Of a stretch of DNA of 64,000 bases, positions 21,901 to 34,291 are shown in pieces. The first letter of the stretch is position 1. Every line of letters starts with the position of its first letter. Position numbers and translations under genes: made by a program. The DNA lies in the NCBI GenBank assembly GCA_037176725.1, contig JAZBRS010000037.1, forward strand, positions 11,116,001 to 11,180,000. Direction: 5' to 3'. This stretch comes from Posidonia oceanica (taxonomy: Eukaryota > Streptophyta > Magnoliopsida > Alismatales > Posidoniaceae). The notes under the pieces are model-generated. The model was not told where the DNA came from. It saw only the letters and a program-made list of their open reading frames with translations, and made no database searches.

Positions 21901-24873
21901 CCGGCGGTGGGGAGGTACTGTAGCAGGGACCATCGGAGGTCAACAACGCCGGCCCAGGGCGCTCGCGGACGCACAGGAAGGCGGAGGGGACTGCCGGCGA
22001 CCGTGCGGAGCTCTGGAGAGTGTCGGAGCGACGTTCCAGTGGCTGGAGCGTCCGGGAGGCAAGTGGCCGGCGCCGGAGACGAAGGACTGACCAGCGAGAT
22101 GCAGTCGGAGCAGGAGGGCCGGAGAGCTGGTCTTGGTCGACGGAAAAGCTTCAGAGGAGGGAGAGGGAGCCAAGGATGCATGGAGTTACCTGTTTGGGCG
22201 GCTGAGGTGTCCTCCCGACCTAGGTGGATTCTGCAGTTGCCGGAGGTGACCGTCCAGTAGCTGCGGACGCCGTCTGCTGCTCGCGAGGATTGGGATCACC
22301 TCCACGGAGCCTTCCGATGCTTCCCGGATGGTTGGACGCGAGCTGCGGAGGCCGGAGGGAGATTCGGTTGATCGTGGGTTCAAAGAGACAGCCGGAGGTC
22401 GGGGGGACTGTCGGCTGCTCCTCAGGCCGGATGGGTCCTTCTGGAGACTGCTGGAGGTCCGGTGAACGGTTCTGGGCGGTCGAATTGAACTTTGGGAGGC
22501 TGTGGGGTGGATTTGCAGATTGGTGGACTTTCTGGTCAGAAGGGATTGCAGGTGTTTGTGGTGGCGGGTAGGTGCGGTGGTGGGTCTCTGTGCTGAAGGT
22601 TGGGTGCTCCTGGAAGGTGGTGCTTTGGTGATTATCTGGGAGAGTTTTGGGACGAAAAGGAGGTCTGTGGTGAAGGCAATTCTGGGACGAGAAGGGGTGG
22701 GTTCTGTTGGTTTTCTGTGGGTGATCCGGTGGTGTTTTAGTGATGGAATGGCCGGGAAATGGTGAAGGGAGGATGCAGGATTGCTGGGTGAGTTTGGGGG
22801 CTTGAATCCGAGAGAGCTGAAGGCCTGGAATGGTTTTGATTTTCTGGAAAAGGGAGAGCCCGACTCGCTGGGGATTTCAGAAGGAAATCGAGGAGGATTG
22901 GGTGTGGGAAGGCTCTGGGATCTTCGTTTCTCTCCGGGATGCTCAGGGCTCTCTCCACTACTCTCCTCCCGTCTTCCTCTCCTCTGGTTCTGGCTCTTAG
23001 GATTCTGGGTTTTCTTTTGCAGGTCCGGCTGTGGTGAATTAATGCTGAGGGGGCGATGGCAGGAGCACGGACGCGGTGCGGCGCACGCCGGTCTGGTCCG
23101 GCAGAGGCGTGCGAGCGCAGGTCTGGCCGTGGCAGGAGCTGCGACACTGCTGTGGCAGGACTGTTGCAGCAGGAGAGAAGCCGGCACTGTGCGGAGGGAA
23201 AGGGAGGAAGACGAAGGCTGTAGCCGTGGGCCGGGCCGCGGGTTTGAAAAAAAGAAAGGAAAGAAAGAAAGAAAAAAAGAGGAAATGGGCTGACGGGCCC
23301 AGCAAAGAGAAAAAAGAAAATGAAAATGAGAAGGAAGAAAGAAAGAGAGGAAAAAGAAAGGAAATAAAATTTTAAAAAAAATAAATTAAAAATAAGTAAA
23401 AATACTAGAAAGGTTGTGCCATGAGTTAGGATTTTAATTAGATTTTTAATGACTGTTTTGGGTTAATTAGTGTGTTTTGGGCTTGATTAGGGTTTTAGGG
23501 TTTTGTTTTGTTCTTAATTTGTTTTCCATTTGATTAAGTGTTTGTTAAATCTTTTAAATTGTTTTGTTAAAATGTTTTTCTTGTTAAGCATTTTAGGATG
23601 TTAATTAGGATTTTTAGGATTTATTTTTAGGTTAATTAGGATGGGTTTTGGGCTTTTAGTTTTAGTCTTTTAGGTTTTTTCTTTCTTGAGTCTTTTGAAC
23701 TAGGTTTTTGATTTTCATTTGTTGATTTTCTTGATGTTTTTTTTAATTGGGTTTCTCTGGTTTGATGGAGTATTTTTAAATCTTTTTAATGTGTTTCTCA
23801 TTTTCTTTTTTTTTTAATTAAGTGTTTAAATTGTTTTTTTCTTAGATTCGTAAATTAAGCTTCTCTTTTATCCATTGTTTATCTTAGTGTTTTTTAACTG
23901 TTTTATTTCATTTTAGGGTCTGTTTTTTAATTCTTTTGATAGGGTTTTTACTTTTGGTTGGTCTTGATTTTGTTTTAGTTTTTTCCTTGATTTTTCCGCA
24001 TTTTCCTTGGGTTTGTTTTGCATCTTTTAGTTTGCATGCTTGATTTTCTTTTTAGCTTGGTTTAATTGGGTTCAAGTTTTTAATTGTTTGTTTTATGTTT
24101 TTAAATTATTTTTCTTAGAGTTCTGGTTTGTTTCTCTTATGTTTTAGAGTTTTAGAGATTTTTAGGCTTTTTTATGGATTTTAGCAAAAGGAAGAAAAGG
24201 AAAAGAGCAGAAGGGAGGAAATGGAAAAAGGAGGGAAATAGAGGGAAAAGAGATAGGTTTGAGGGAAATGATTTTTAAAATTCAGGGAAAATGCTAAAAA
24301 TAAAATAAAAATAGGAATAAGATAGAGAAGGGATAGAAGTACAAAGGGGGCCCACAGCCAAGCCAGAAAAAGGGCAAGAAGGGGATGAAAAGAGAGGCGA
24401 TAATCAGGAGAGAGAGAGAGAGGAGAGAGAAAACGATAATCCCGGAGAGAGAAAACGATAATTTGGCCGAAAAGAGGGCTCAGAGGTCTCGGAAAGGGAT
24501 GAACTTGGCGGGTGTAGGGTCTAGGGTTTGAGGAGCTGGCTCTGAAGTTTTGGTTTGGTTTTGAGAAAGTTTTGGCAGGGTTTTGAGGTGTAGGAAAAGG
24601 GTAGTTTTGCCTAAGTTTCCTAGGATTTTTGGGAGGGGTTCCAGTTTGAATTTTTGCAGGCTTTTTGGTAGGCTTGCTAAGTCATCAGAGGTGAGTTTTC
24701 CTATGAATTTTGGTTAGTTTTTGGGTTCGGGAAAGGGGGGTAATCCTAGGTTGAGTTTGGGCTTGTTTTGAGGGGAAAGAAGGTGAGAAAGGTGTGGGTT
24801 TGGGTCTAGATTTGGGTTCAGCAGCCACCAGAAGGTACCAATCGATCCATCCTGTCAAAATGGGGTGTCTACA
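18901..24873 (-). mobile_element. Element C, 5' LTR (5973 bp)
   Basis: Near-identical to 5691-11660 at a constant offset of 13210 for most of its length. A 4-bp GA-repeat gain near 24410 and a 1-bp loss near 24500 account for the 3-bp length difference. It carries the same minisatellite (19595-20160), conserved block and candidate intron (20288-20614) as the 3' LTR. Its ORFs are the same non-genic ones. Confidence 0.93.
19595..20160 (-). repeat. Expanded 30-bp minisatellite in C 5' LTR
   Basis: Same array and same number of units as 6385-6950, with only a few substitutions. The expansion therefore predates this insertion. Confidence 0.9.
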
Positions 24874-24878
24874 CAATG
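24874..24878. repeat. Target-site duplication of element C, right copy (CAATG)
   Basis: Directly follows the terminal ACA of the 5' LTR and matches 5686-5690 exactly. Confidence 0.95.
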
Positions 24879-25540
24879 CAATAAGGTTTTTAAATGAAAT
24901 TAAATAAAAATCAAATGCATGCTAGACCTACATGCAAATAAACTAAATGCAGGACCTAATTGTAATGCAATAAGGTTTTAAAATCAAATTAAATGAAATG
25001 CAATGCATGCTGGACCTACATGTAAATAAACTAAGATGCAGCATTTAAATGCAATTCAATATGGTTTTCAAATCAAATTAAATGAAATGCACTGCATGCT
25101 GGACTTACATGCAAATGAACTAAGATGCAGGATTTAAATGCAATGCAATAATGTTTTAAAATCAAATTAAATGAAATACAATGCATGCTGGACCTACATG
25201 TAAATAAACTAAGATGCAGGATTTAAATGCAATGCAATATGGTTTTAAAATCAAATTAATGAAATGCAATGCATGCTGGACTTACATGCAAACAAACTAA
25301 GATGCAGGATTTAAATGCAATGCAATAAGGTTTTTAAATGAAATTAAATGAAAATCAAATGCATGCTGGACCTACATGCAAATAAACTAAATGCAGGACC
25401 TAATTGTAATGCAATAAGGTTTTTAAATGAAATTAAATGAAATGCAATGCATGCTGGATCTATATGCAAATAAACTAAGATGTAGGACTTAAAGGTAATG
25501 CAATATAGTTTTAGAAAAATAAATTCAAATAACTTAAATG
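24879..25540. repeat. 88-89-bp tandem repeat array in LTR B
   Basis: About seven units anchored on gcatgctggac begin near 25006, 25095, 25184 and 25272. Each holds tgcaaataaactaa and aaattaaatgaaa words. Period and sequence differ from the 82-bp array on the other side of element C. Confidence 0.8.
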
Positions 25541-27046
25541 CACAGTAACTCTCAAACGGCCAGCAAGGAGTTTGCCAGAGACGGAGATCGGTGGCTCGCT
25601 AGAGGTGTGCTCCGGCCTCGGAGATGGCGGGGTAAGCTCGAGGAAGGTCTAGCGATGCTCTGCAGGCGGAGAAACGGCGAGCACAGGCACTGTAGAGGAC
25701 GCAGTCGGTCACCAGAGGTGCGTCGAGCATCGCCAGAGCTGGAGGAGACATCGACTGCGGCGAACCAAAGGAGCTGGGGTCAAGGAGAAGAGCCGGGAAG
25801 CGAGAGGAGAAGCTTCTGAAGGTGAGGAAGGTCTCACCGGGCCGCGACCGTGCGTGGAATGGTCCCCCGACGTCGGTGGGTCACGATAGTCGTCGCTCCG
25901 ACCGACGGTGGTGCTAGAGGCCACGGTGGGGCACAGGCGGTGCCCGGACGAGTCGCTCGACATCCGGAGAGCGCTTGGAAGAGGCTTGGAGGAATGGAGG
26001 CCGTTTGTCGTGGTGGATGGCATTCTCTGCCGGCGACGTTGCCGGAGAAGAAGGAGAAACCGGCGAAACAGGGATAAAGCTAGATAAACGGGAAATTAAC
26101 TAACTAGGAAGCATGCACGGAGTGCCATGAAGGCAGGGGGAGGTTTCTCACCTGCGGGAGCGCGTAGAGCAGCTCCCCGACATAGCTCGCCGGCACACGC
26201 CGGCGTTGAGGTTGCTACGGCGCAAGGGGCAACGGCGGCATCTCAACGCGATTGGGTCGAGTTCGTGGTGGTCCGACGATCGTGCATGCAAGGTTTGGCG
26301 GCATTTGGTGCCGCAATGTGGCTTCTGCAATTGTTGGCCAGCGGTGGCCAAGGAGGAACGGAAGTGGGGGTCGCGGCGGTGCTGGGGGCTCGCGGTGGTT
26401 TGGGGCTGTTTGGTGGCAGCTCAAGGATGCAAGGGGGATGTGTATGGGTTCTGTGGAGTGTTGGGAGTGTGTTGGCTACTGTGGGAGGTGTCAGCCGGTG
26501 ATGGGTTCGTGTGAGGCTGCGGGCACATGGCAGGCTTGTGCGAGGTGGTGATGGCTCGGCCATGGTATTAGATGCAGGGGGAAGTTTTGGGAATGCTAGG
26601 AGAAGGCTTGGGATTTCTGTGGAGGGAGAGCTCTATTTTTTGGTCTGCAACAATGGTGGAGGCCATTTGAAAGGAAGGTCGGTCTTGTGTTTTGTTCACC
26701 GGCCACCCAAGTGGGAGGAGAGGCGCAAAGGATGGCAGGGAGAGGCGAGATGACACAAAGCTACAGGGATGGCAGGAGGTGGTGTGGAGGACCTCTCCTC
26801 TGTCAAGTTGGCAACGGTGGAGAGAGTGGCAAACGGGGGCAAGTGGCCGGTGATGATGGCTATGTCAGGCCGGAGGGCATGGGGAGTTAGTGTGGTGCAT
26901 GGGTAGTAACTGTGGTGACGTGGGTTGAAGGTAAGTTCATGTGTAGGTGAGTGAAGGTGTAGTTGAGCTGTGTTGGTGCAGGGGAGTCGGAGAGGAAGGA
27001 GAAGGGAGTGAGGAGGTGGGTTGCTGTGAGAAAGGGGCCTGTGTTG

Positions 27047-27340
27047 TAGTCTTGGTGTGAAAAGAAAGAAAAAAAAGGAGAATGGGCTGAGTGGAAGAAG
27101 GAGGGAAATGGGTGTGGGCTTGGTGTGAAAAAAATAAAGAAAAAGGAGAATGGGCTGATGGGTTTGGGCTTGGTGTGGAGTGAAGAAAAAAGAAGAAAAA
27201 GGGGAGAATGGGCTGATGGTTTGGGCTTGGTGTGGAGTGAAGAAAAAAGAAGAAAAAGGGGAGAATGGGCTGATGGGTTTGGGCTTAGTGAGGAGTGAAG
27301 AAAAAAAGAAGAAAAAGGGGAGAATCGGCTTGGGCCTGTT
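27047..27340. repeat. ~57-bp purine-rich tandem repeats in LTR B
   Basis: About five units of gggcttggtgtggagtgaag followed by an aagaaaaa run and gggagaatgggctga. The period of about 57 is a multiple of three, which keeps short ORFs open without making a gene. Confidence 0.7.
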
Positions 27341-27503
27341 GGAGTGGGTTTTTGGAGGAAATTGGGCTTTGGGCCCAGTTTTGGGGTTTAAGTCAGGTTT
27401 AGGGCTTAAGTTAGGGTTTAGGTCAAAAGGTGGGGTCTGCCGCTTTTGAGCTCGTTCCTCCAAGTGAAATCCACCGACTGGGAGTCAAAATCGAGTGTCT
27501 ACA

Positions 27504-28186
27504 GGCACGCCCTCGCCTCACAGGTTGGTGATAGACCCTTTGACGAAGAGTCTATTGAGATCGTTATCCGAGGTGCGCAGCCATCAACTGGGGCTCTGCT
27601 TAGCATTCAGCCCGTCACCACCTTTGCATCACTGATTCAGGCTGGCGCTCGTGTGGAGAGTTCGCTACGGCATGGTAACTTCCCTACACTCTCTGCGTTC
27701 GCCAAGCAGGCAACCGCCAACAACAACAGCAGCAGTAGCAACAACAACAACAGCGGTAGCAACAACAACCACCCAAGGAAGAAGGATCCTCCGAAAACCA
27801 TTGTTGCATACGTCGACTCCCCTACTGTGTCTGTTCATCTGGCAGCTCAGCCTGCCTCGAATCAGGTAGTGTATACACCTGCACCTAGGGCACCTCCCAC
27901 TCCACATATCACAACCACCGTCCAACCGGTCTATCCTGCCGCACCGGTCCAGCAAGGACAATACCCAAGGGCGAGACGACTTCCCACAAATCAGCTCCAA
28001 TTTGCCCCACTGGCGGAACCGCTGAGTGTCGTCCTCCCCAAGGTTGCATCACTCCTGAGGTTCCTCGAGATTCGCCCACCTCCAAACCCACTTCCACATT
28101 GGCACAAAGCGAATCTTTTCTACAACTTCCATCGAGTCGTAGGGCACTCGACGGATAGTTGTTTCACACTGTGGGGCGCTATTTAG
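27504..28186 (+). pseudogene. gag: Element D: C-terminal gag fragment
   Basis: It matches residues about 483 to the end of E's Gag, beginning in the run that corresponds to E's RWRALASQV. The N-terminal part is separated by the insertion of element B at 27503. It contains a poly-Asn/Ser stretch and a knuckle-like motif in which the first Cys is replaced by Tyr (FYNFH...GHSTDSC). It ends with TAG at 28184-28186, at the same position as the TAG ending E's gag ORF. The continuous ORF upstream to 27446 is LTR B sequence and not part of gag. Confidence 0.88.
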
Positions 28187-30820
28187 GACAAGATCGAGCA
28201 GAAGACCATTGTGATCGACATGCACAATGCAACATCCACTTCTGCACCTCCACCAGCATCTACACCTGCATTAGGATTAACACCCTCCCATCCTAGCATT
28301 GTCCACCATCCTTTGCCGGAGCATTCCAACCTGAGAGGCACGGGGACCTCGGGAATACACTCTCTCTTCCCCTCTAGACCTGCCACGTCTGTGGTAGACC
28401 CCTCTGAGCTCATCCATGACATCTCTGAGCCCTTTCCCTCCTCCCTTTATTGTGCGGCAGTTGCCAACTCCAAGTCGGGAATTCATATGATCCAACCACG
28501 CTCCATGCCAGAGCGCTCTACCGCGCGGCCCACCATGCAACCTCAGGCTCAAGCCCCTCTCCACCTTCTGGCTAGACCTCAGGATCAAGCCCCTCTCCAC
28601 CTCCTAGGTAGACCCCAATCAGAACCCCCTGCCCACCTCCTAGGTAGACCCCAGCCAGAACCCTCTGTCCACCTACTAGCTAGGTCTCAGCTAGAACCCT
28701 CATCGCCTTCCCAGCAACATTACCCATCCCCCCATCATCCAACAAATACTCCTGTAGCTCCTCTTGTACTCGCAGCGCACGCTCTTGTGGTTATTAACCT
28801 AACCAGGGACACCCATTGCGTGCCCTATAGCTACGCCACAGAGATGTGCACGGAAGTCACGCGATCGGGGAGGGTCTACAAACCTACAGCACCGGTCCAG
28901 AACACGCTGTACCTCCACCATCAAGCCAACCCTCTATACCCACCACAGCAGAACCCACTACCAAAGCCACTCCTTCTACCACCAAAAAGGGCCAACCCAC
29001 TGCCGACATCACCTCCCAGCTTAAGAAGGTCAAAGCAGACATTTCCATTTGGGACCTCATCCAAACATCCTCTGAACACCGTGAGGCTTTTCTCCGTGTG
29101 TTCCAAGCCGCCCATGTGTCCCAAACCATTGAGCCTGCAACCCTAAAAAGCATGGTGGGTTTGATCGCGGAACCCTAGGTCATCTCCTTCTCGAATGATG
29201 AGCTGCCTCCGACGAGGATTAATCATAACCAACCCCTATTTGTCACGGTGCAGTTTAAAAACTTCCGCATTCCCCTTTCGTTGGTTGATAATGGTTCAGG
29301 CCTTAACGTCTGTCCCTTGCGTACAACAATAAAGCTCTGATTCAAAGCCGAGGATATCACGCCAGTTATAAAGGGAATGACAGCTTTTGACAACACACAC
29401 CATAACTCTTTGGGGATTCTGATTATTCCCCTCACTATTGGCCCAGTCATATTCGATGTGGAATTCTACATCGTCGACTTGGAGCCCAATTCAACCTTCT
29501 GCTTGGGCGCCCTTCGCTGCACAGGCATCAAGTCATCCCCTTGACCCTCCATCACATGATCAAATTCCACTAGGGTAACAATGTTATCGTTGTCATGGCA
29601 GAAAACTTTGAGAAGGAGTAAATTGAGGCGATTTCTTCCGTCTCCTTACAGACTGTCCAGTTTGACCCCGAGCTTTCTAATACTTTCTAGCCGTTCACAA
29701 CAACACCTTTCGGATGGTCGAAAACGTCTGTCATAGGTGGGGCTACGTAAAAGGAACGCCACTCGGGCAGTACAGCCAGGGGATCACTGAGCCGATCGCG
29801 GCAGGGGAGCGAAGAGACTCCAAAGGTCTCGGGTAAGACTCACAGTCCAATGAAGATAGATGCCTGCAGCCAAAGAATCGAAGGATGGCCATCCCTCGGG
29901 ACCTCACTAACTTTACCAGTGCAGGTACCCATGATCCGAACAGCAGTCAAGCCACAACACAGCAAGCGACAGGCCAGACTTCCCCACTATCGACAGAGGA
30001 GTGGGTTTGTATCAAAGACTACTACTCAGATGATGAGCAGTCTGAGGTACAGATAGACCAGGCACACCCAGCAGCTCCCACAAGTCCATTACTACTCCCA
30101 TCAACAGCAGCAGTAACCATGTCAGCACACCCATCAGTTGCACCGCTATCCAGCCAGTTTGCATCCCTGATTGCCACAGCACCGTAGTCAGCCGTGCCAG
30201 AAGGCCAGCCAGACAGTGCAGTCGGCAACAGAGCAAGCACCTCAGGCAGCAGTACACCTAGCAGCCGAGCCAGAGCCAGAAGCCGTCAGCGCCTACTATG
30301 TCAACTCACCCTTAGGTGAGGAAGGAGGAGCGGCTGCAGAGGCTCAGGTGACTTTATGATGGGAGACTTGGAGCTACTGTATCGAGAGCAGCTTGCGCCA
30401 CTGGTAGAGGATTTCGTAGAGCATCACGCAGTGAAGAAAGGGAAAGCCGTGGTCACGGATCCCTCCCCGTAGAAAGACCATCCCTCTATCATGGTCTTAG
30501 AAGAAGATTCAGCAGCAACCCCCACTAGACCAGATGAGTTAATCACTCTACAGCTGGGAGGTGGGTCTAGATGGTCTATGCAGCACATGCCCCACTCAGG
30601 TAGTGCAGCAAGCGGTAGTACACAGATTAGCTGCCAGTCCAATATACTCCCCACAAGTACATCAGAAAATGCGGTGGACGAAATAGCAGCACAGACAGTT
30701 GTAGAAACAACGGCCCAAGCAGTGGTAGTGGTAGCAGAACAAGCAGAGGAGACAGATCAGCCGGCGAGTCCGAAGACTGCCAGAGCAATGGTCGCACACC
30801 GAGGATATAGAAACACTTAG
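28187..30820 (+). pseudogene. pro: Element D: gag-pro linker and aspartic protease region, decayed
   Basis: Reading on from the TAG, the frame continues (DKIEQKTIVID...) as in E. There is a proline-rich linker with 12-residue repeats, then TSQLKKVKADISIWDL and a retropepsin-type motif LVDNGSGLNV near 29281-29310. A frameshift occurs near 28900, a TAG (from CAG by comparison with E) at 29176, a TGA near 29336, and further shifts around 29480-29690. The Gly-rich segment matching E's G-patch-like motif is near 29710-29790. The Ser/Ala/Glu-rich spacer before RT (29930-30800) is broken by several stops. No functional protease can be made. Confidence 0.85.
28541..28684 (+). repeat. 36-bp tandem repeat (12-residue HLL-R unit) in element D linker
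   Basis: Four units at 28541, 28577, 28613 and 28649 encode variants of PQ-x-Q/E-x-P-x-HLL-x-R. E has only about two partial units at 57580-57680, so copy number changed after the copies diverged. Confidence 0.8.
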
Positions 30821-33800
30821 GTGAGCATGACCATCCTGAGGCATCACCAGGGCCAAGAAGCAGAACATATACACTCCTTCGACATTATAAACCCCACCTT
30901 TGAGAAGGAGATCCTCTCAGAACTCATTGCGTATGGAGAGGAGGACGATACAGGCGTAGATGAGAATGATGATCCAAAGGGCCCTAACCTCCACATCAAA
31001 GAAGAGACGAAGGTTATCAACATTAGCACAGTTGAAAAGGTTAAAGAGGTCCGCATCAGTGCCCAACTGTCGCCCCAGGCCAGAGCAGAGTTTATAGCAT
31101 TCCTCAGGGAATATGCAGACATCTTCGCCTGGAGTTATGAAGACATGGTCGGCCTTGACGTCGAGATAGTAGTGCACAACCTGCCTTTGAATCCAGATGC
31201 AAAGCTGATGAAGCAGAAACTCAGGAGATGGCGACCACAATGGCTGCTCAAGATCAAGGAAGAGATCATGAAGTAGCATAATGTCAGTTTTCTCAAGGTC
31301 GTCCTATACCCAGAATGGCTTGCAAATGTTGTGCCAGTGCCCAAGAAAGATGGTCGGGTCTGCATGTGCATCGACTATAGGGATCTGAACAAGGCGAGTC
31401 CCAAGGACGATTTCCCACTACTGCACATTGACGTCCTATTCGACAACACAGCGGGCCATAAAATGCTCTCCTTTATGGACGGCTTCTCCGGCTATAACCA
31501 GATCAGGATGGCAGAAAAAGACATGGAAAAGACATCATTCATCACCGCTTGGGGAGTCTTCTGCTACCAAGTTATGCCGTTTGGGCTCAAGAACACAGGG
31601 GCCACTTATCAGAAGGCCATGACAGCACTGTTCCACGACCTCATGCACCAAGAAGTCGAAGTCTACGTGGTTGATATGATTGCCAAGTCCAAAGAGCCTG
31701 AGGATCACCTCGTCTGCCTAAAGAAGCTCTTTGACCGCTTGAGAAAGTACAAGCTGTGTCTTAACCCCAACAAATGTGTGTTTGGCGTATCATCTGGAAA
31801 ACACCTGGGGTACATTGTCAGCCAGAGGGGAATTGAGGGGTCCCAAACAAGGCAAAAGCCATCGTGGAGATGCCACCTCCTAGAACTGAAAAGGAGATCC
31901 GAGGCCTGTTGGGGCGATTGCAATATATCAGTCGATTCATTGCGCAGCTCACGCACATCTGTGAGCCGATATTCAAGCTCCTAAGAAAGAATGCACAAAT
32001 CAACTGGAGCGAGGAGTGCCTGGCTGCATTTGACAAAATCAAGCAGCTCTTGATCAAGCCTCCTGTTTTGGTTGCTCCCACTCTAGGGAGACCTCTGATT
32101 CTCTATCTTTCTACCACGCAGCATTCCATGGGCGCAGTCTTGGGCCAACATGATGAATCAGGTAGAAAGGAGCGTGCCATCTATTACCTGACCAAGAAAT
32201 TTAATGATTGCTAAGCCAGGTATAGCGCTATAGAGAAAGCCTGCCCATATCTCGTCTGGGCTGCACAGAAACTAGGGCACTACATGATGGCGTACCCAGT
32301 TCAGCTCCTATGTCGGCATGACCCCATTAAGTTCCTCTTCCAGAAGCCAGCCATGGTGGGTAGATGTGTCAAGTGGCAAGTGTTGCTGTCTCAGTATGAC
32401 ATCACCTTCATCACGCAGAAATCAATGAAGGGGCAAGCCATGGCAGATCACTTGGCCGACTTTCCATTGCCTGAGTATCAGCCTCTCCAGACACAGTTCT
32501 CTGACGAGGACATCCTTTTCGCAATGGAGGATTCTAATGAGAATGACCCTGAAGACCAGGAGCAGTGGCAGCTGTACTTTGATGGCGCTGTCAACAAAAA
32601 AGGTCGAGGCATAGGCACAATGCTGACAATGCTGTAGGGGCAGATGATTCCCTTTGCGAGAAAGCTGACCTTTAAATGCACCAATAATGAAGAAGAATAT
32701 GAAGCATGCATCCTAGGACTGAGAGTCGCACTCGAGCATGAGGCGCGGAAGCTGCATGTGCGCGGCGATGTCATGCTAGTGATCTCTCAAATGAATGGCG
32801 ACTAGAAGACAAAAGATACCAAGCTTGTGCCATATCACAAATACCTGCTGAAGCTGATAGAAGAATTTGAAAGCATCCGCTTCACGTACATGAACAAAGC
32901 AAGGAATGCATACGCAGATGCATTGGCATCCTTGGCATCCTGGCTTAGCATACCTGAAGACCGTGCAGTGGACGTATCAATTACCCGCATGGAGCAGCCT
33001 GCGCATTGCATGAGTATAGAAAAGGTAGATCCAGCAAAAGAACACCCATGGTACCATGACATTAAGGCCTTCTTGGAGCCTGGCAGCCTCCCACCTGGCA
33101 CCTCAGCAGTAGATAGAAGGACTTTGGCGCGTCTGGCGTCGAAGTATGTGTTAGGAGCAAGGCAGCTATACTGAAGATCCTACAACCAGATACTCCTACG
33201 CTACCTGGGCAAGACTGAGGCTGACACGCTGATGCTCCAAGTACATGCAGGGACCTGCGGCCCTCATATGATCGGCGTGCTGCTGGTCAAGAAGATTATG
33301 CTCCAAGGCTACTTCTGGTCAACCATGGAGGCAAACTGCTACCAGTTTGTGCGTAGATGCCATAATTGCCAGATCCATGGGAACTTCATTCGTGCTCCCC
33401 CACAGCAGCTACACAACATATCATTGCCATGGCCTTTCTCCACCTGGGGGATTGATGTCATCGGTGCTATACATCCTTCTGCCTCGAATGGTCATCGCTT
33501 CATCCTTGTGGCGATCGACTACTTCACCAAGTGGGTGGAAGCAACCTCCTACAAGGCTGTCACGGCCGCGGCGACAGAAAAATTTATCAGAAACAACATC
33601 ATCGCCCGGTATGGGGTCCCACACTCCCTCATCTCTGACAATGGTGTGAATTTCACAGCCAAAAGGATCGAGGAGTACCTTCAGAACCTCAAGATCAAAC
33701 ATCACAGGTCCTCGCCTTATCAGCCACAGATGAACAGAGCAGTGGAGTCTGCCAACAAGAACATTGTGAAGATCATGAAAAAGATGGCAGAAACCCACAA

Positions 33801-34291
33801 GGACTAGCATGACAAGCTTCCATATGCACTCTGGGCGTACAGAACATCAGTCTGGACCTCGACAGGAGCCACCTCGTACTCACTAGCATACGGCATAGAG
33901 GCGGTACTGCCCATCAAAGTAGAGATCCCCTCACTGTGGATCCTATGAGAAGCTGAGCTGGAGGAGGCAGAATGGGTCGAAGACCGCTGCGTCCAGCTAA
34001 ACCTAGTTGATGAGCATAGACTGCAAGCCATGCACAATGCTCGGTGTTACCAGAAACAGATGGCCAAAGCTTATCAAAAGAAAGTTCAACCCTGAATCTT
34101 CCAGCCATGGGGAACTTGTCCTGCTAGCCATTCATCTCCCTGACGGCCGAGGCAAAATCCGGCCCAACTGGCGCGGCCCCTTTGTGGTCAAGCAGACCTT
34201 CTCTGGCGACGTAGCAATCCGTGAAGACATGGACCAGGTCGGGTAGTCAGAGCTGGTCAAATCATGCTACCTCAAGAAGTACTATCAGTAG
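30821..34291 (+). pseudogene. pol: Element D: reverse transcriptase, RNase H and integrase, inactivated
   Basis: Colinear with E pol: RT (about 31250-31830), first RNase H (about 31860-32450), second RNase H (about 32560-32940), integrase zinc region and DDE core (about 33180-33790), C-terminal integrase and the shared end KKYYQ (34291). The RT active site reads YVVD at 31664-31675 where E reads YVDD, so a catalytic Asp is lost. In-frame stops occur near 31274, 32212, 32636, 33172, 33805 and 33945; several are C-to-T or G-to-A changes relative to E. Frameshifts lie near 31835 and 34080. The integrase triad residues are still present. This is a clearly dead, older copy of an E-like element. 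Confidence 0.92.

Larger units (their letters stand above)
5691..24873 (-). mobile_element. Element C: complete gag-only Ty3/Gypsy (Tat-type) retrotransposon
   Basis: It has two direct LTRs (5691-11660 and 18901-24873) with TG/CA ends, a perfect 5-bp target duplication, a PBS at 18882-18899, a purine tract at 11661-11674, and one long ORF (gag) reading right to left. The interior is only 7.24 kb and has no protease, RT, RNase H or integrase similarity in any frame, so it cannot move alone. Its organisation matches the non-autonomous class called TR-GAG. PBS, LTR termini, leader and Gag all resemble element E, a plausible source of enzymes. By-eye comparison gives about 25 substitutions and 2 indels between the LTRs, so the insertion is recent. 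Shared ancestry with E is seen directly; trans-mobilisation is inference. Confidence 0.93.
24879..27503 (-). mobile_element. Element B: right part of the old minus-strand LTR
   Basis: It continues the AT-rich tandem repeats cut by element C, then a GC-rich segment (about 25540-26560) and a purine-rich repeat, and ends tcgagtgtctaca at 27503. Read on the minus strand that is a TGTAGACACTCG LTR start, closely related to D's 3' LTR start at 37784 and less so to C's. Sequence to the right is gag of element D, so B inserted into D's gag. Possible splice donors (cag|gtgag near 26154, minus strand) follow the GC-rich part as in the other LTRs. No gene is supported; ORFs in 25538-26760 are GC-rich leader shadows. 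Confidence 0.8.

Noticed and set aside
26696..27463. 255-codon antisense ORF in LTR B
   Set aside because: Runs through a 57-bp purine-rich repeat and crosses non-repeat LTR sequence with no domain.
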